A stretch of 64,000 bases of DNA. It comes from Chimonanthus salicifolius. Its lineage: Eukaryota > Streptophyta > Magnoliopsida > Laurales > Calycanthaceae. The notes beneath the pieces were generated by a model. That model had not been told where the DNA came from. It made no database searches and saw nothing but the letters and a program-made list of their open reading frames with translations. Both the position numbers and the translations under genes were made by a program. Positions 44,735 to 56,510 of the stretch are shown here, one piece after another. The stretch is from NCBI GenBank assembly GCA_013350335.1, contig CM023540.1, forward strand, positions 18,605,828-18,669,827, given 5' to 3'. How positions within the stretch are numbered: the stretch's first letter is position 1; every line of letters starts with the position of its first letter.

Positions 44735-45565
44735 GAAATTTTTTATTTTGTGATGATAATAACGTTGTTGAACAAATATCAAATTAAAATTCAAAACAGG
44801 ATCATAAAATGGGCTTTGCATTGTAACCCTATTCCACGAGCAGGATTCAGTTTTTCAAAATTTGTTAAAACGAGTGACCTTGGACTACCCAACAGATTGT
44901 GAACAGGCCTGAGCTTTAATGATAATGGGCTTAGGCTTGGGCTTCGGCGAAAATCCTGGCCCGTGATCAACCCTTAATTGTACGACTCCACCAAATTGGG
45001 TGTGGAGAGTGAGGCCGAAGGGTGGCTTTAAAGGGCCCATAATATATACATGGGGTAATAAAATGTTATTAGATGGTGTAAATAATGAGTTTTAATAATA
45101 TAGAAGTTAGAGAAAAATGGTTGATATTGTCCTATTACTGTAGGTTGACTTTATGTGGTTCGGTACTTAAAAAATTTGTTTCTAATATATCATAATTTGT
45201 CATGTCTCATCTAATAAAATTAGGATTGAGATAAATTTTTAAGTTGTACATGTCGCTGCATATTACTATGAAGTACTTGTTTATCTTTGAGGCAATAGTT
45301 GCATAAAATATGAGCATAGACATTAGGTCATTAAGTAGCAATAAGTCAAGTTAGATTGGTTATATATAATAATAAGAAATTTTGTCAGTCAATTTATTCT
45401 AAATTTTAATTTGATAAATGAGATAAAAGTCTTATTTTAATAGATGTGAAAGATAAGACGAACTTCTCTTTTACATGGAGTGATTACTATGTTAGACTAA
45501 TACAAACTCATGAATTTCTCTTTAATTGCTTTAAAATTTACATGCAATTTTTCCATAGTCCCAAT

Positions 45566-45756
45566 CCGTGAGGGTTAGCTTGATGGTTAAGAACCCAATA
45601 AATCGTGAGAGGTTTTGGGTTCAAGTCTCACCTTCAATATATAAGGGTCACTCTCTCTAGTTTTACCCAATGTGTGTGGATAGATAAGTTTGCACTTGCC
45701 GTAAGGATTTAGTTAAGTGCTCTATGAGGCCTGGAGAACCATATCCGGACTCTGTA
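45566..45756 (+). mobile_element. tRNA-derived SINE, copy B
   Basis: A box TTAGCTTGATGG (45575-45586) and B box GGGTTCAAGTC (45617-45627). Orthologous to 15568-15760, so it predates the duplication. Confidence 0.7.
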
Positions 45757-47155
45757 TTGACTAACAAAGGAATGGAGTAGTTATTGAAATTCGTGACATA
45801 ATCACTATAAGATTACAGTTAATACGCTAGAAGTTTTAGAGTCGATCGAACGTGTGAAATTAGATTAATCATTTTAACTCAAGAAATTCACTAGTGTGAA
45901 ATTAGATTCTTCATTTAACTCATGAAATTCACAATTAAAGCTAAAGAATAATAATTACTCACAACTCGTTAAATAATTATTCAGGGCAAGACTCGACCTT
46001 TTGGTCCTCTGTGGATAGAACGATTGAAAAAACGTGAAACCCAGTTGGAAAGTAACAAACTTTCAAGCTTACAAGACAACCAAGCACGGCGCCAAAACTG
46101 AGAGGCAGACTGTTGGAAGCCCGACGGGAGAGCGAGAGACCACCGCCTGGAAGGAAAGCAACACTAGTTGACCGAAAAACTTTTCCGATCACCTGATCTA
46201 AGGCCAAAGAGAAGATATGGTGTATGCAAGTGATATGAACAATTCAATAGTTGGGCCTCCATAGATGACACCTGGGCCCATAAATTAATCAAATGGGCCC
46301 ACTTATTTTCACATAATGGAGCCGGGTTTTCTTTTTTATTTTGGCACCCAGCCATTCATCTCAGCCCATTGTTTTATCTGAAAAATATTTTATAGTTCCT
46401 CCACAAATGGTATAATTAGGTAAGTGGAAATTCTTGTTTTAACGTAATTACTTGGCTTGGATTTAATTTGAAAATAAATTTCAAGTAAAAAACCATGACA
46501 CATGTCTCTAGATCTTTAGACATTTGATTACTCAACTGTATATAAGTAGTAAATTAAATTAAAAATAACTTTATGTACATACTATAACTTTTTAAAAATT
46601 AAATTAAATATTTCTAAAGGATACCACTCACAAGGCAGCAGTGAGAAGAAAATATAATACAAATGTTAAAAATATAAATAATCATCTGAACATTCAAACA
46701 AATTTAATTTTAATATTTTTTTTATAAAAGCTAAATGAATAAATTTGGAAAGCCAATTTCGTTGAGAGAACACAAGTCAACTCCTGCGCTGGTGTAGTCA
46801 TCATCGTCCGTAAAGTGGGACCACTACCAAAATTGAGTAAATTTAAATGCCAGTAAAGTGGCACAATAACAAAGATCAAGGCGAGTCAAGTGGTCCTGAC
46901 CCACCCATTGTTATCTTTAATAAAGCAAATAACAAACATCTTTGACAAGGAAACCATGATCGTGATTAGTAAAGAAAATTAGAAATGACTGACATTATAC
47001 ATATTAACAATCTTGGTATGCCCATACATTGCTCTGCCCATACACTCGTAAGATTCCAACCCAACCAAAAGTTGTTCTCTGATGCAGTAGTATGTTTCAT
47101 TCATAATTCCTGCCAAAGAAAAAAGAAAATTAAATTTTATTAAATTCAATCTCAT
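45757..47155. other. 3' flank of CNL B
   Basis: Matches 15761-16964, plus about 200 bp at 46795-47015 missing from copy A (CTGCGCTGGTGTAGTCATCA onward). This confirms the module end that copy A has lost. The small frame at 45977-46207 is frameshifted in A and is not considered coding. Confidence 0.6.
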
Positions 47156-50100
47156 TCAAACTTGAAAGGCACAATTTCCTAATACCTGTTTACTGTTAAT
47201 CCAAAGATCCTGAAGCGTGGGGGGCCGCTCCTCTTCAGGCAAAGACGTAATGTGCGGGCACTTGTAGATTTGCAGTTTCTTGAGGGAGGTGAGGTTCCGC
47301 AGCCCCTTGGGCATGGACTTGAGATTATCGCAACTTCTAACTTCAAGAATTCTCATGGGGGCAGAGACTCCTGTTCCTTGCAACGTGTCCAACTCCCACA
47401 AAGATATGAGACTTTGGCAATCACGAATGTGCAAAACTTCCAATCGATTAAGGTGTTGAAACAATCCTTCAGGCAGTGATACTAGCTCCGGAAATACATT
47501 TATTGATAAAGAGGAAAGAGTTGTGAGGTGAAACACTGACCTCAACAACATCTCATTGCACTTCTTCAAGTTCAACGCACGAAGAGATGGGAGCAAAGGA
47601 ATGGTAGTCAATTGCTGGCAAGTATCTAACAACAGAGCGTTAAGGGTCGAGCGAAGGATTGGCAATTCCATTAGCTTGGGGCAATTGCGAATTATAAGAG
47701 AACCGAGGCGAGGGAGATCACCTTCCTCAACTTCACACCATTCCACTAGATTATCCATGTCTTCGATTCTTAGAATATACAACGATGGAAACCCTTTGAT
47801 CTCACCAGTACCACAAAATTCACGGCCAATGCGCTTCACTTGACCCATTTTGTTGATGCGCAGATATTTGAGGAAGCGTAGTTGGCCAAGAGGTGGAAGG
47901 AACTTGCATCTTGTACAACCGTCAAGAGCAACTGTGACTAGATTCGAGAGCAGTGTATTTAGTATCCAACTTGGGAAGCTAGTGCCTCCATAGTTCTCTA
48001 GTGACAGCTCTTTGAGGTTAGTGTTAGGTTGAAGGACTTCAAGTATCTCCATTGCCTGATGTGATGCTGCCTCATCTTCTTGGTTTCTTTGAGCATATTC
48101 TTTACTCCATCCCAACACTAGCTTCCGAATGTGTGTTTTATTCTTCATATTGACATCTATAGCTGCTTCCACATTCTCCAGCTGTGAAATGGAGATTGCT
48201 CCTCTAAGTTCTGTCAGGCTCTTCAACTCTACAATTCCATATCCACTCTCTCTACCCACTATAAATTTGGACAGCGTTTGTAAGCAAGTCAGCTTGCCAA
48301 TTCCCTGTGGCATACATTGCAATTTGTCACAATATTCTAGATGGAGATGTCGGAGGTTTACAAGTTTTCTTGTTTCTTTTGGTAGCTGGAGAAGTTCACT
48401 GCAAAATCCAAGCCTCAGTATTTGAAGATTGTAACAATTGCTAACTGATTCAGGTAGTGTGCGTATAGATGTATCAGAGAGGTCAAGATAGCGCAGATGT
48501 TTCAAGTTGCAAATTGAATATGGCAACTCTGTTATCGAACAAGCACTCAATTCTAGTACACGTAGGCATGACAACCTCGCAACCAAATCACATAGGACTT
48601 CATTGGCCAACATGAATGTCCGGAAGCTGCTAGAACCACGTACCAACATGAATGTCCGTAAGTTCATGGATTTTTCAAAAGTTTCAACATTTATTTTCCT
48701 CATATCTAGGTTGCCAACAAATGATGAACGGCGAGCTTTCTTAGGAATATGACTTTTCTTCCCAGGTTCAATTCTAAAACACTCTCCGTTTGAAGTTGAT
48801 TGCGCTAAGTCATGTATGAGATCGTGCATCTTATATCTTGAATCTGCTTGTTCAATTTTATCTGAATGAAAAAAGGATCTCGACAACAGATCATCAAAAT
48901 AATCACTCCCTATTTCCTCCAAACGCCTTCCATCTATTGGCCAAATAAAACCTTCTGCTATCCAAAATAAAATCAACTCATACTTCTTAAATATGTAATC
49001 TTTAGGAAAAATGGAACAGTATGCAAAACACTGCTTAAGATGTATTGGCAAATGATGATAGCTTAACTTAAGAGTTGGTAAGATGTCATCATATTTGACT
49101 GGTAAGTTCCAAATTTCACTTTCTAAGATACTTCTCCAGTAACTTTCATCTCTTCTGGAAGATAAAAGACCCCCAATTGCCTTTAATGCCAAAGGCAAAC
49201 CCTGACACTTGCGGACAAGTTTCTCTCCAATTTTTAACAAATTTGGATATGCATTGCTTCCCTCATTTGCAAATGCATGTGTTGTGAACAATGCCATGCA
49301 GTGATCATCTGGAAGAATTTCCAATCGGTAGGCATGAATGGCACCCATGGTTGATGAAACGGTATCACTCCTTGTAGTCGCTAATATTTTACTTCCTTGT
49401 GCGCCGACATTGAATGGGACCCTCAGTCTATCCCAAACATTATGGTTTTCATTCCACACATCATCTAACACGATTAAAAACCTCTTTCCCCTCAAAATAT
49501 CCTCAAGGCTACGTTGCATTGGATCAAGGCCTGATAAGTTACAGCCACTTCTAGTGGCCGATTCTATGATGTCTCTGGTAAGCCTTTGCAGATCAAAATC
49601 TTCAGACACACAAACCCACGCTCGAAGATCGAAATGATTCTTTATATCCTCATCATTATAAACAAGCTGGGCGAGGGTCGTTTTTCCAAGGCCTCCCATG
49701 CCTACTATGGAAATCACAGTAGCATTTTTTCCATTGGAATTATCATTCGACATCAGCAAGTCTATAATCCGAATTTTATCCTCTGTCCTGCCACAGGTGT
49801 TGGATTCGTCCACTAAGGAACTAGTGAGTGGTCGGACTCTATCTTCGAGCAGGCTCCTACCATCTCTCTCTCTAAGATGGAAGTAGTCTCTCTCTTTAGA
49901 GATTTTATCTAATCGACTGTTGATCTCTTTAATCTTCTGTGCTATGTGATGTGGAAATTGTAGTGAGTTTGAAGTAAAAGATGGCAAGAAACTCAGTACC
50001 TTTCTCTTCTTGCGAGCTTCAGTTGTGCCATCCACTTTTGATCGTAGGACTTCATATGCCAACTCGTCCAGTACATCATCCGCATCATAAGCAACATCTT

Positions 50101-50323
50101 TAAGCTTTCCTAGCCAATCTTTCACAGCTTTGTCCGTCAGTTGCCTTTCCTCTGCATCTTCAAGCACTGCTTTGATGCTTGATAGTGTGCTTGACAGATT
50201 GTCAAGATCCTCATCGAGATTCCATATGGATCGGACTTCATCTATCAGTGAGGATGCCATGGTTTCGAGTATCACATTCAAAAGAGGGGAAAGAATAGCT
50301 TCAGCCATGATTGTATTCTGCAA
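47156..50323 (-). CDS. CC-NBS-LRR disease-resistance protein (RGA-type), copy B
   Basis: An intact 1055-aa CNL receptor, closely similar to copy A over the whole length. Domains: Rx-type coiled coil about 8-135; P-loop GMGGLGKTT 208-216, kinase-2 LIVLDDVW 283-290, RNBS-B GSKILATTR 310-318, GLPLA 375-379, RNBS-D CFAYCSIFP 432-440, MHD 499-501 (KMHDLIHDLAQ); LRRs about 560-1035. Relative to A it has a four-residue insertion (DGTT) after the coiled coil and changes concentrated in the LRR surface positions. It has a canonical FWIAEGFI where A has FWIASDFI. The start is probably Met6 (MAEAILSPLL, codon at 50308). The last residues (LWINSKQVLGNCAFQV) read through a good splice-donor sequence, CAG/GTATTA at about 47184, so the true C terminus may be spliced. 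Role: effector-triggered immunity; ligand unknown. Confidence 0.93.
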   Translation of the reverse strand: MQNTIMAEAILSPLLNVILETMASSLIDEVRSIWNLDEDLDNLSSTLSSIKAVLEDAEERQLTDKAVKDWLGKLKDVAYDADDVLDELAYEVLRSKVDGTTEARKKRKVLSFLPSFTSNSLQFPHHIAQKIKEINSRLDKISKERDYFHLRERDGRSLLEDRVRPLTSSLVDESNTCGRTEDKIRIIDLLMSNDNSNGKNATVISIVGMGGLGKTTLAQLVYNDEDIKNHFDLRAWVCVSEDFDLQRLTRDIIESATRSGCNLSGLDPMQRSLEDILRGKRFLIVLDDVWNENHNVWDRLRVPFNVGAQGSKILATTRSDTVSSTMGAIHAYRLEILPDDHCMALFTTHAFANEGSNAYPNLLKIGEKLVRKCQGLPLALKAIGGLLSSRRDESYWRSILESEIWNLPVKYDDILPTLKLSYHHLPIHLKQCFAYCSIFPKDYIFKKYELILFWIAEGFIWPIDGRRLEEIGSDYFDDLLSRSFFHSDKIEQADSRYKMHDLIHDLAQSTSNGECFRIEPGKKSHIPKKARRSSFVGNLDMRKINVETFEKSMNLRTFMLVRGSSSFRTFMLANEVLCDLVARLSCLRVLELSACSITELPYSICNLKHLRYLDLSDTSIRTLPESVSNCYNLQILRLGFCSELLQLPKETRKLVNLRHLHLEYCDKLQCMPQGIGKLTCLQTLSKFIVGRESGYGIVELKSLTELRGAISISQLENVEAAIDVNMKNKTHIRKLVLGWSKEYAQRNQEDEAASHQAMEILEVLQPNTNLKELSLENYGGTSFPSWILNTLLSNLVTVALDGCTRCKFLPPLGQLRFLKYLRINKMGQVKRIGREFCGTGEIKGFPSLYILRIEDMDNLVEWCEVEEGDLPRLGSLIIRNCPKLMELPILRSTLNALLLDTCQQLTTIPLLPSLRALNLKKCNEMLLRSVFHLTTLSSLSINVFPELVSLPEGLFQHLNRLEVLHIRDCQSLISLWELDTLQGTGVSAPMRILEVRSCDNLKSMPKGLRNLTSLKKLQIYKCPHITSLPEEERPPTLQDLWINSKQVLGNCAFQV
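49681..49702 (-). promoter_or_regulatory. Possible miR482/2118 target site in the P-loop codons (CNL B)
   Basis: The coding strand GGCATGGGAGGCCTTGGAAA encodes GMGGLGK. It ends in GGAAA, a closer fit to the usual miR482/2118 target than copy A's GGGAA. Judged by eye only. Confidence 0.35.
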
Positions 50324-50388
50324 GAATGGAAGGAAGACACCACTCTCGACAAGCAGAGATGTTTTGTGCTGCTTCAGTTTGGATACGA

Positions 50389-50397
50389 GTATATTAC
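50389..50397 (-). promoter_or_regulatory. Candidate TATA box of CNL B
   Basis: The minus strand reads GTAATATAC, about 80 bp before the MAEA codon at 50308. It corresponds to GTTATATAC in copy A. Confidence 0.35.
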
Positions 50398-50399
50398 AT

Positions 50400-51147
50400 T
50401 AGTGGATTGACCTGAGGCGACGACTTCAAATCCAAGGACTAAAGATTTAATTAAATATAATAAGATTAAATCTTATATTTTCATCATTTATAAAGTTTAA
50501 AATTTTAAATTTTAAAAATCTACTGTGGAGATCATGGTTTTAAAACTCATTATAACCATCACTATATCAAAAATAAATAGGAAAATTCCATCATCCCAAT
50601 TAAATTAGTCGAGTCTTATAACTCCAAATAGAATAGCTCAACTTTCAACATTTTGCTTCGTAAAGTGGGATGTAGCATAACTTAATAGCTATCTTATAGA
50701 AGTGTAGGATATCATTCCAAGGAGGATTTTAGTAAGATTTTACTCGAAGTTTTTCCTTTTATTATAAAAAAAATTAATCAAGTCTTATAGAAATTACTTG
50801 CATATGCATATGGAGAGATTGACTTTAGTTAACTCGAAGTTTTTATGAATTTTAAAATCATGATCTCCAGTGTACATCTGTAAAATTTAAAATTTTAAAA
50901 TTTTTAAAAATGATGAAAATATAAGATTTAATCTTATTATATTTAAAATAGGTAGAATTTACTCCTTGGATTTAATTTGAAAATAAATTTCAAATAAAAA
51001 GCCTGTTAAGTTGATTGGGCTGGCATTTTAACATTTGATAAATATGTTGAGCTCATTTTGAGCACAACTCATTGGTAGAGATTTCTTACAAAATCAAACA
51101 AATTATTTAATATTATTCCTGATATTCTTGATGTTGTGTGGCAGAAT
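50400..51147. other. Upstream region of CNL B
   Basis: No gene was found. About 370 bp at 50500-50880 are private to B or strongly diverged; from 50940 the sequence matches 20770 onward (flank module M2). Confidence 0.55.
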
Positions 51148-51160
51148 TTTGAGAGCAAGA

Positions 51161-51403
51161 GAGATAGACGTTTCTTTTGCTAAAGTTGGACGAACAGCTA
51201 ATGAAGTGGGGGATTATTTCGCTAAACTAAGAGTTGAAAATCATTGAGCGGGAGTTTTTATTATTTAATTCTCCTTCTTGTTTTATGTGTGTTGCTTCTC
51301 TTATTTTCTTTTGGTCTATCCCTTTTAGACCCTTTCTCTGTACTATTTCTCTCTTTTAATGAATATTTTTTCGTGACTGCTCAAAAAAAAATAATAATAA
51401 TAA
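51161..51403 (+). mobile_element. 5'-truncated L1-type LINE insertion
   Basis: A 243-bp insertion absent from copy A (which is continuous at about 20997-21008). It encodes EIDVSFAKVGRTANEVGDYF followed by AKLRVENH and a stop, the RNase H-like C-terminal end of a plant L1 element (compare the common R.AN..AD.LA motif), then a 3' UTR and an A-rich/(ATA)n tail. It is flanked by a 13-bp target duplication, TTTGAGAGCAAGA (51148-51160) and TTTGAGAGTAAGA (51404-51416). The severe 5' truncation, A-rich tail and variable-length duplication are the marks of target-primed reverse transcription. Confidence 0.88.
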
Positions 51404-51416
51404 TTTGAGAGTAAGA

Positions 51417-52179
51417 TCCAAATATACAACATGACACATGTCTCTAGATCTTTAGAAATTTGATTAGCAAATTAATATTTTAATCATGTAATATAAAGTA
51501 ATTAAATTTTTCTTTGATTAAAAAAATTATAATATATAACAAATAAAATTATTGAGATTCTTCTCTTTATGAGTTTAGATTAGAAGTTATTAACGAAGTT
51601 GAAATTTATGTACACAGTATAACTTTTTAAAAAATAAAATTCAAATATTAAAATATAACCAATCATCTGAGCATTCGAACACTTTATTTTTAATAATTTT
51701 TTTTTTAAGTTTATTGAAGCTAAATGAATAAATTTGGGGAATCAATTTCCTGGAAAGAACACAGGCCAACTCCTGGAGCTGTGCCGGTCAAGTCAATATC
51801 GTCGGTGGAGTGAGACCCACACGCCTACGCGTGCTGGAAAGAAGAAACAAGTGGAGTCTTCTCTCGGTGGACCAAACATTAGTTTTAATCATGCCAGCGA
51901 ATACTTTTCTTTAGTGAGGTGAAGAGTGCTGCGGTAAAAGAAGGAATGTCTCCAGAAAAGTTTCTTTTTAGACATTTGTTTTTCCCAAGGTTCCACCTTC
52001 CTTCAGATACCATCCTCGTGCTTCACCACTTTACTATTCTCTCCATCTTCACTTTGTTTTCGTATAGACCAATGATATCTAATATATTACTATTTTATAC
52101 TTGATATTGTATTAATATTAATTAATTAAAAATCTTAATCTAAATTCTATTTATTCATTCTAAGTTCACAACCTACGTA
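51417..52179. other. Spacer upstream of CNL B, with shared block at 51893-52166
   Basis: Matches 21008-21560 and then, from 51893 (GCCAGCGAATAC), the block also found at 31806-32066. No gene was found. Confidence 0.6.
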
Positions 52180-54800
52180 TACCTGACTTTTCTACCTCTA
52201 CACACCCATTTTTGAATTTTAGGGTAAAATTATTATTCTACTCTCGTATTTTTCACTCATTCGAACGAACTAACAGTTCATTTCGACATTTGTTCGGATG
52301 AATCATTCATCCGAACGAATAGCAAAGTTCATTCGAACAATGCTACAATAGTGTATTCTAAGAAATAAAAAACTGTCGAAGTTTTGCTGTTAAAAAAGTC
52401 ATTTTAGAATTTATTAGACCGCAAAACTAGATTTTCCTTTTATTCTTTTATTCTTTTCTTCCTTTTCAATTTCTTTCATATTTAATTTGCTGTCAAAAGG
52501 AAATCCAGCCTGAGGTTTGTTCAACACTGGTTTTAACTTCCTCACTTTTCTCAATCTTTTGTTCCACCGTCAAAAGAGCTTCCAGCTGATTTTTTTTCCT
52601 TTCTATATTCTTCTTTTTTGGTTGATCCAAAATTGGAAAACTCATAATTAAAAGAAATTTCAGCTAAAGTTCCCAAAATTTTATCCCAATTTTGAATTCA
52701 AAATCATAAAAAAATAATGATAAATAATTTAATGATCACTTTAAATATTTATTAATTTTTTTTGTATTTTTTTATCATTTTTTAAAACATTTAAAATTAT
52801 TGAGTTTGTATCTTAAAAAAAAAATTGAATATGTAAATGATCGATATTTAATGAAAAAATTACATAATCAATAAGTTCATAATTTTCTGTATTTTCTATA
52901 TTTTTTTAAAATAAAATAAAATAAAATAAAAGAAATCAGATGAGCGAGAATGATATCGACCGATATGGCCGATATAATTCAAAGGGGTATTTAAACCTCT
53001 GGATCTTAGACCCCTCAAATCTAATCGAGCTAATGACTAAAACTATCACATTGCAACACAAAGTTGTCCAAAGCCTTTACATCTCTAAAACATAAATGAG
53101 ATCTTATAAAAATGAGTTGGATCATTCAGCCTTGGCCGTGACATCAAAGACCACAAGAATTTATTATTGTGTTAGGCCTCAGATTTAAAAGAAGGATACG
53201 TCAATAAAATCATGAGGCCCAAAATTATTATTTGATATTTTAGCCATATCAATCGCCAACATATCCGTGATGGTGCAGTAAATTCAATATATGGCCCATA
53301 AATTAATCAAGTGGGCTCACTTATTTTCACGATCCTACTTTTCTTTTTTCACTTCGTGGCCCATCCATTCATCTCAGCCTATTGTTTTACCTAAAATATT
53401 TCATGGTTCCTTCCAGAACGGTATAATTCTTGGTTTCAACCTAATAACTTGACTTGTATTTAATTTGAAAATAAATTTCAAAAGGAAAAAACCTGCTAAA
53501 ATTGATTGAGCTTGATATTTTTAATCACTTAATATAAAGTGATTAATTTTTTGTTCATAAAGAAAAAAAAAAGAAATTAAATATTAGTTCTCTGAGAAAT
53601 AAAATTATTGAGATTGTTCTCTTTATGAATTTAGATTAGAAGTTATTAAAAGAGTTGAAATTTATGTGCACAGTATAACTTTTTAAAAAATAAAATAAAT
53701 ATTTCCAAAAAATACTTCTCACATGACAGCAGCGAGAGATAATAAAATTCAAATATTAAAACATAAATAATCATCTCAACATCAGAAACACTATAATTTT
53801 AATAAAAAATTTGTAAGTCACTTTCCCCGAAGGAACATAGGCCAAACTCCTTGAGCTGGTTAAGTCATTATCATTGGTGGAGTGGGACCCACACGCCTAA
53901 GAAACAGGAAAGGTCCTATATTTACTACCTCTAAAGAAAGGCCAACCCGCTCAAGTCTTTCTCACCCGCCGACACACATTAGTGGTGGGTTCACCTCTTT
54001 AAAGAACGTGGTTTAGTGGTGGGTTCGCCTCTTTAAAATTTAAATTGATTATTTATTTTGAATACAAATACAAAGATATTATATATATATATATTATATG
54101 TAAGTATTTTTTAAATAGTAAAATCTCCTTTAAAACTTTAAAATTAATTCATTTGAATGAATCAGTGAATCATTCTAATGAATCGAAATGAATCGAGTCA
54201 ACAGTAACTATTAAAAATAACTTTAAAGTTTTAAAGGAGATTTTATTATTTAATATACTATATATATATTATTTTTTAAGCACTGTGTATTTTTAAAATT
54301 TCTCAAATTGAATATCCGGACTAATTACGATGACCTGATAAATATACTTTAAGACTTAAAGGTCTTTTGACACTCCTAAATATGTTTTCGGTACATCTTA
54401 GGGATACCCTTATTTGTAAAATACTGTATTTTAAATATTTAGGAGTGTCAAAATACCTTGAAGTCTTAAAGTATTTTTATCAGATTATCGTAATTAGTTT
54501 GGATATTTAATTTGAGAAATTTTAAAAATACACAGTAGTTAAAAAATAACTTTAAAATTTTTTTTAAAAAAATCAATTCATTTTATCCGTTCATTTGACT
54601 GGATTCATTCGAACGAATTGATTTTATACGGGAATTCGTTCGAACGAATCAAAATTGGATAGAGTATGCGTTCATTCGTTCGAACGAATGCCGAAATGAA
54701 ATGGGAATTCGTTTGAACGAATCAAAACACAGGGGCAAAATGGTAATTAGCCACCCGTATCCAGAAATGGGTGTGTAGAGGCAGAAAAACCAAGTGTGTA
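52180..54800. mobile_element. Foldback element of the GAATGAAT family, copy B, with older spacer between its ends
   Basis: The left end (TTTCTACCTCTACACACCCA, then TTCGAACGAA palindromes) and the right end (inverse TTTCTGCCTCTACACACCCA) match the ends of A1. The stretch between them (52340-54060) is not element-specific: it matches 21850-23000 of copy A, including flank module M3. Either the two ends are separate partial elements or the spacer was swept between them by rearrangement. One hairpin unit lies at 54269-54549. Confidence 0.55.
54269..54549. repeat. 280-bp hairpin unit 8
   Basis: The only hairpin unit in copy B (opens TTATTTTTTAAGCACTGTG, closes CACAGTAGTTAAAAAATAA). Equivalent in place to unit 1 of copy A. 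Confidence 0.85.
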
Positions 54801-55545
54801 AACGGATGGCCTATTTTTATAGAAAATGTTTGTATTTAAAATAAATTTATACAAAAATATTTTGTCAAATTAACAGAAATTTTAAAGATAAAGATATTTA
54901 AATAATTAAATTTTAGAGACCTTAAAAATAATTTAATTTAATGAAAATGATCAATCGTGGACTAGAACTACATGGATTTATACCCAAACTTGGGTGCCAG
55001 AGTTTGCAATGACAATTTGTCATTTACCCCCACTTGTAACCATTTGCGTGTGACCGAGCGTAGAGCACACGTGGGACTAACACGAGTACGATTCATTTGA
55101 CCTTTTGAACTTTGAATTATAATCCAAAATATCGTTTTAGCTAATATATTGATTCTATTTATTGATTCTAAACTTAATGCTAGTCATATATAAATTCTCT
55201 TATTTCTCTCCATTTCTGAACCTTCAGTATATATTCTCCTCTCTTTTTTTTTCAAACTTATTACCCGATTTTGAGAAATTAATTTTATTATTTTGAATGG
55301 TAAAACTTGAGAGCTATAAGTTATTTCTTATTTCATAGTTTTTTTTTTTCTTTAGGCTTTTATATGATAAGTTGATTAGAAATACAGTAAAGTAGCTTGG
55401 GAACATAATTGATATGATGGATGTAATAAACTTGGTAGTCATGATGATGATTTTTTGTAATGGGAAAATTTTGATTCATTTGATAAATCCTATAAAAAAA
55501 TTATGTCCATAAACAATAAAATACTACGACTTAACGCAATAAATT
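54801..55545. other. AT-rich spacer, copy B
   Basis: Positions 54815-55140 match 28470-28860 and 55147 onward matches 32060 onward, so the two pieces join at about 55140-55147. No gene was found. Confidence 0.6.
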
Positions 55546-56040
55546 TAGGGGTGAAACATGGGTCGGATTTTAACTTGACTTGCATGACCTAACCCAAGAA
55601 ATTACTGGATTTGGGTTATGTATTTGTCTATTTTGGGTCGGGTCGAGTCGAGTTGGGAAATTAAAAACCCGTATAAAATTTGAGACAGATTGGGTTGATT
55701 TTAAATTTCTCAACCCAACCCGACTCAACATGAGTGCACTAAATTACAAAATAAATGTCGAGTTGACTCGGGTAAAAAATTCAGGTTGAATTGGGTTGAG
55801 TAATTCGGGTCAGCCATTTGGATCGAGTCAGGTCGGGTTCAATAAATTTTGACATGAGTTGGATGAGCCAAAAACGTGAAGGCCTGTATGGGCCCTTATT
55901 TAATTTTTAAAGACCCGATACAACTTCAAATAATTTAAGCTCACATGGGACCAAGTTGAGCATGGGCCCTATATTTGTGATTCAGGTCATAGCCTGAATT
56001 GACTTAGGGTCATAAATGGACTACCCGAGTTGCACCCCTA
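55546..56040. mobile_element. hAT-like element, copy B
   Basis: Left end TAGGGGTGAAACATGGGTC; reverse complement of the right end TAGGGGTGCAACTCGGGT. The interior is GGGTCGGGT-type. No matching 8-bp flank was found (AATAAATT against GACAAAAT), so it is old or its flank has changed. Confidence 0.6.
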
Positions 56041-56119
56041 GACAAAATATAGTCAAGTTAGTGGGGTTTTGTTTGATAAAAGAGTCTTCCGTTGTCCAAA
56101 AGAATGACTTTATAAACCA

Positions 56120-56510
56120 GTTATTTGACCTATATTACTTTACATAGTAGAGCATTGGACAAGGAAGATAAGTCAAATACACAAGTTATGGAGATGCATA
56201 AATACACGAAGTTGTATGAATGAATTAACCCTAAAAGATAGAGTTTGGAACAATCACAGGTAGCTTCAACCGATGACAAAGTGAGAAAAGATCATATGAA
56301 CTGATTTGTTATTTAAGTAGAAGATTATATACTGCCCTACAAATTCCAGGCATAAGAAAAAGAGGTCTAACTCCTAAAAACATAGAGGAAAGAGATAAAA
56401 GAAAAAAAAAAAGACATGTTAGGTAATAGAGTTACTAATGGTATATATTATGATAGAGTCAAATAAAAAAGTGAAAGTTATAAAGTCAACTTTAAATAGA
56501 CGACAATGTG
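56120..56510 (+). pseudogene. RTE-type LINE C-terminal remnant, copy B
   Basis: Degenerate, with stops. One segment reads QVASTDDKVRKDH, resembling the GVAPIDDKMRENRLRW stretch of RTE-clade LINE proteins, upstream of the same RGLT-type end seen at 32926-33110. It restores part of the element deleted in copy A. Confidence 0.5.

Larger units (their letters stand above)
43182..45565. other. Spacer, copy B (matches 13155-15566)
   Basis: It begins GCATGAGATTTAGCAGCAGC as in copy A. Includes the (GA)n tract at 43517-43555, the CGGGCC-rich patch at 44310-44475, an RTE-LINE remnant, and about 70 bp at 45133-45200 not present in copy A. No gene was found. Confidence 0.55.

Noticed and set aside
45977..46207. 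76-residue minus-strand frame, partly kept at 15980-16168
   Set aside because: Copy A has a small indel that shifts the upstream half, so it does not behave as coding.
55538..56048. 8-bp target duplication for the copy B hAT-like element
   Set aside because: Flanks AATAAATT and GACAAAAT do not match.
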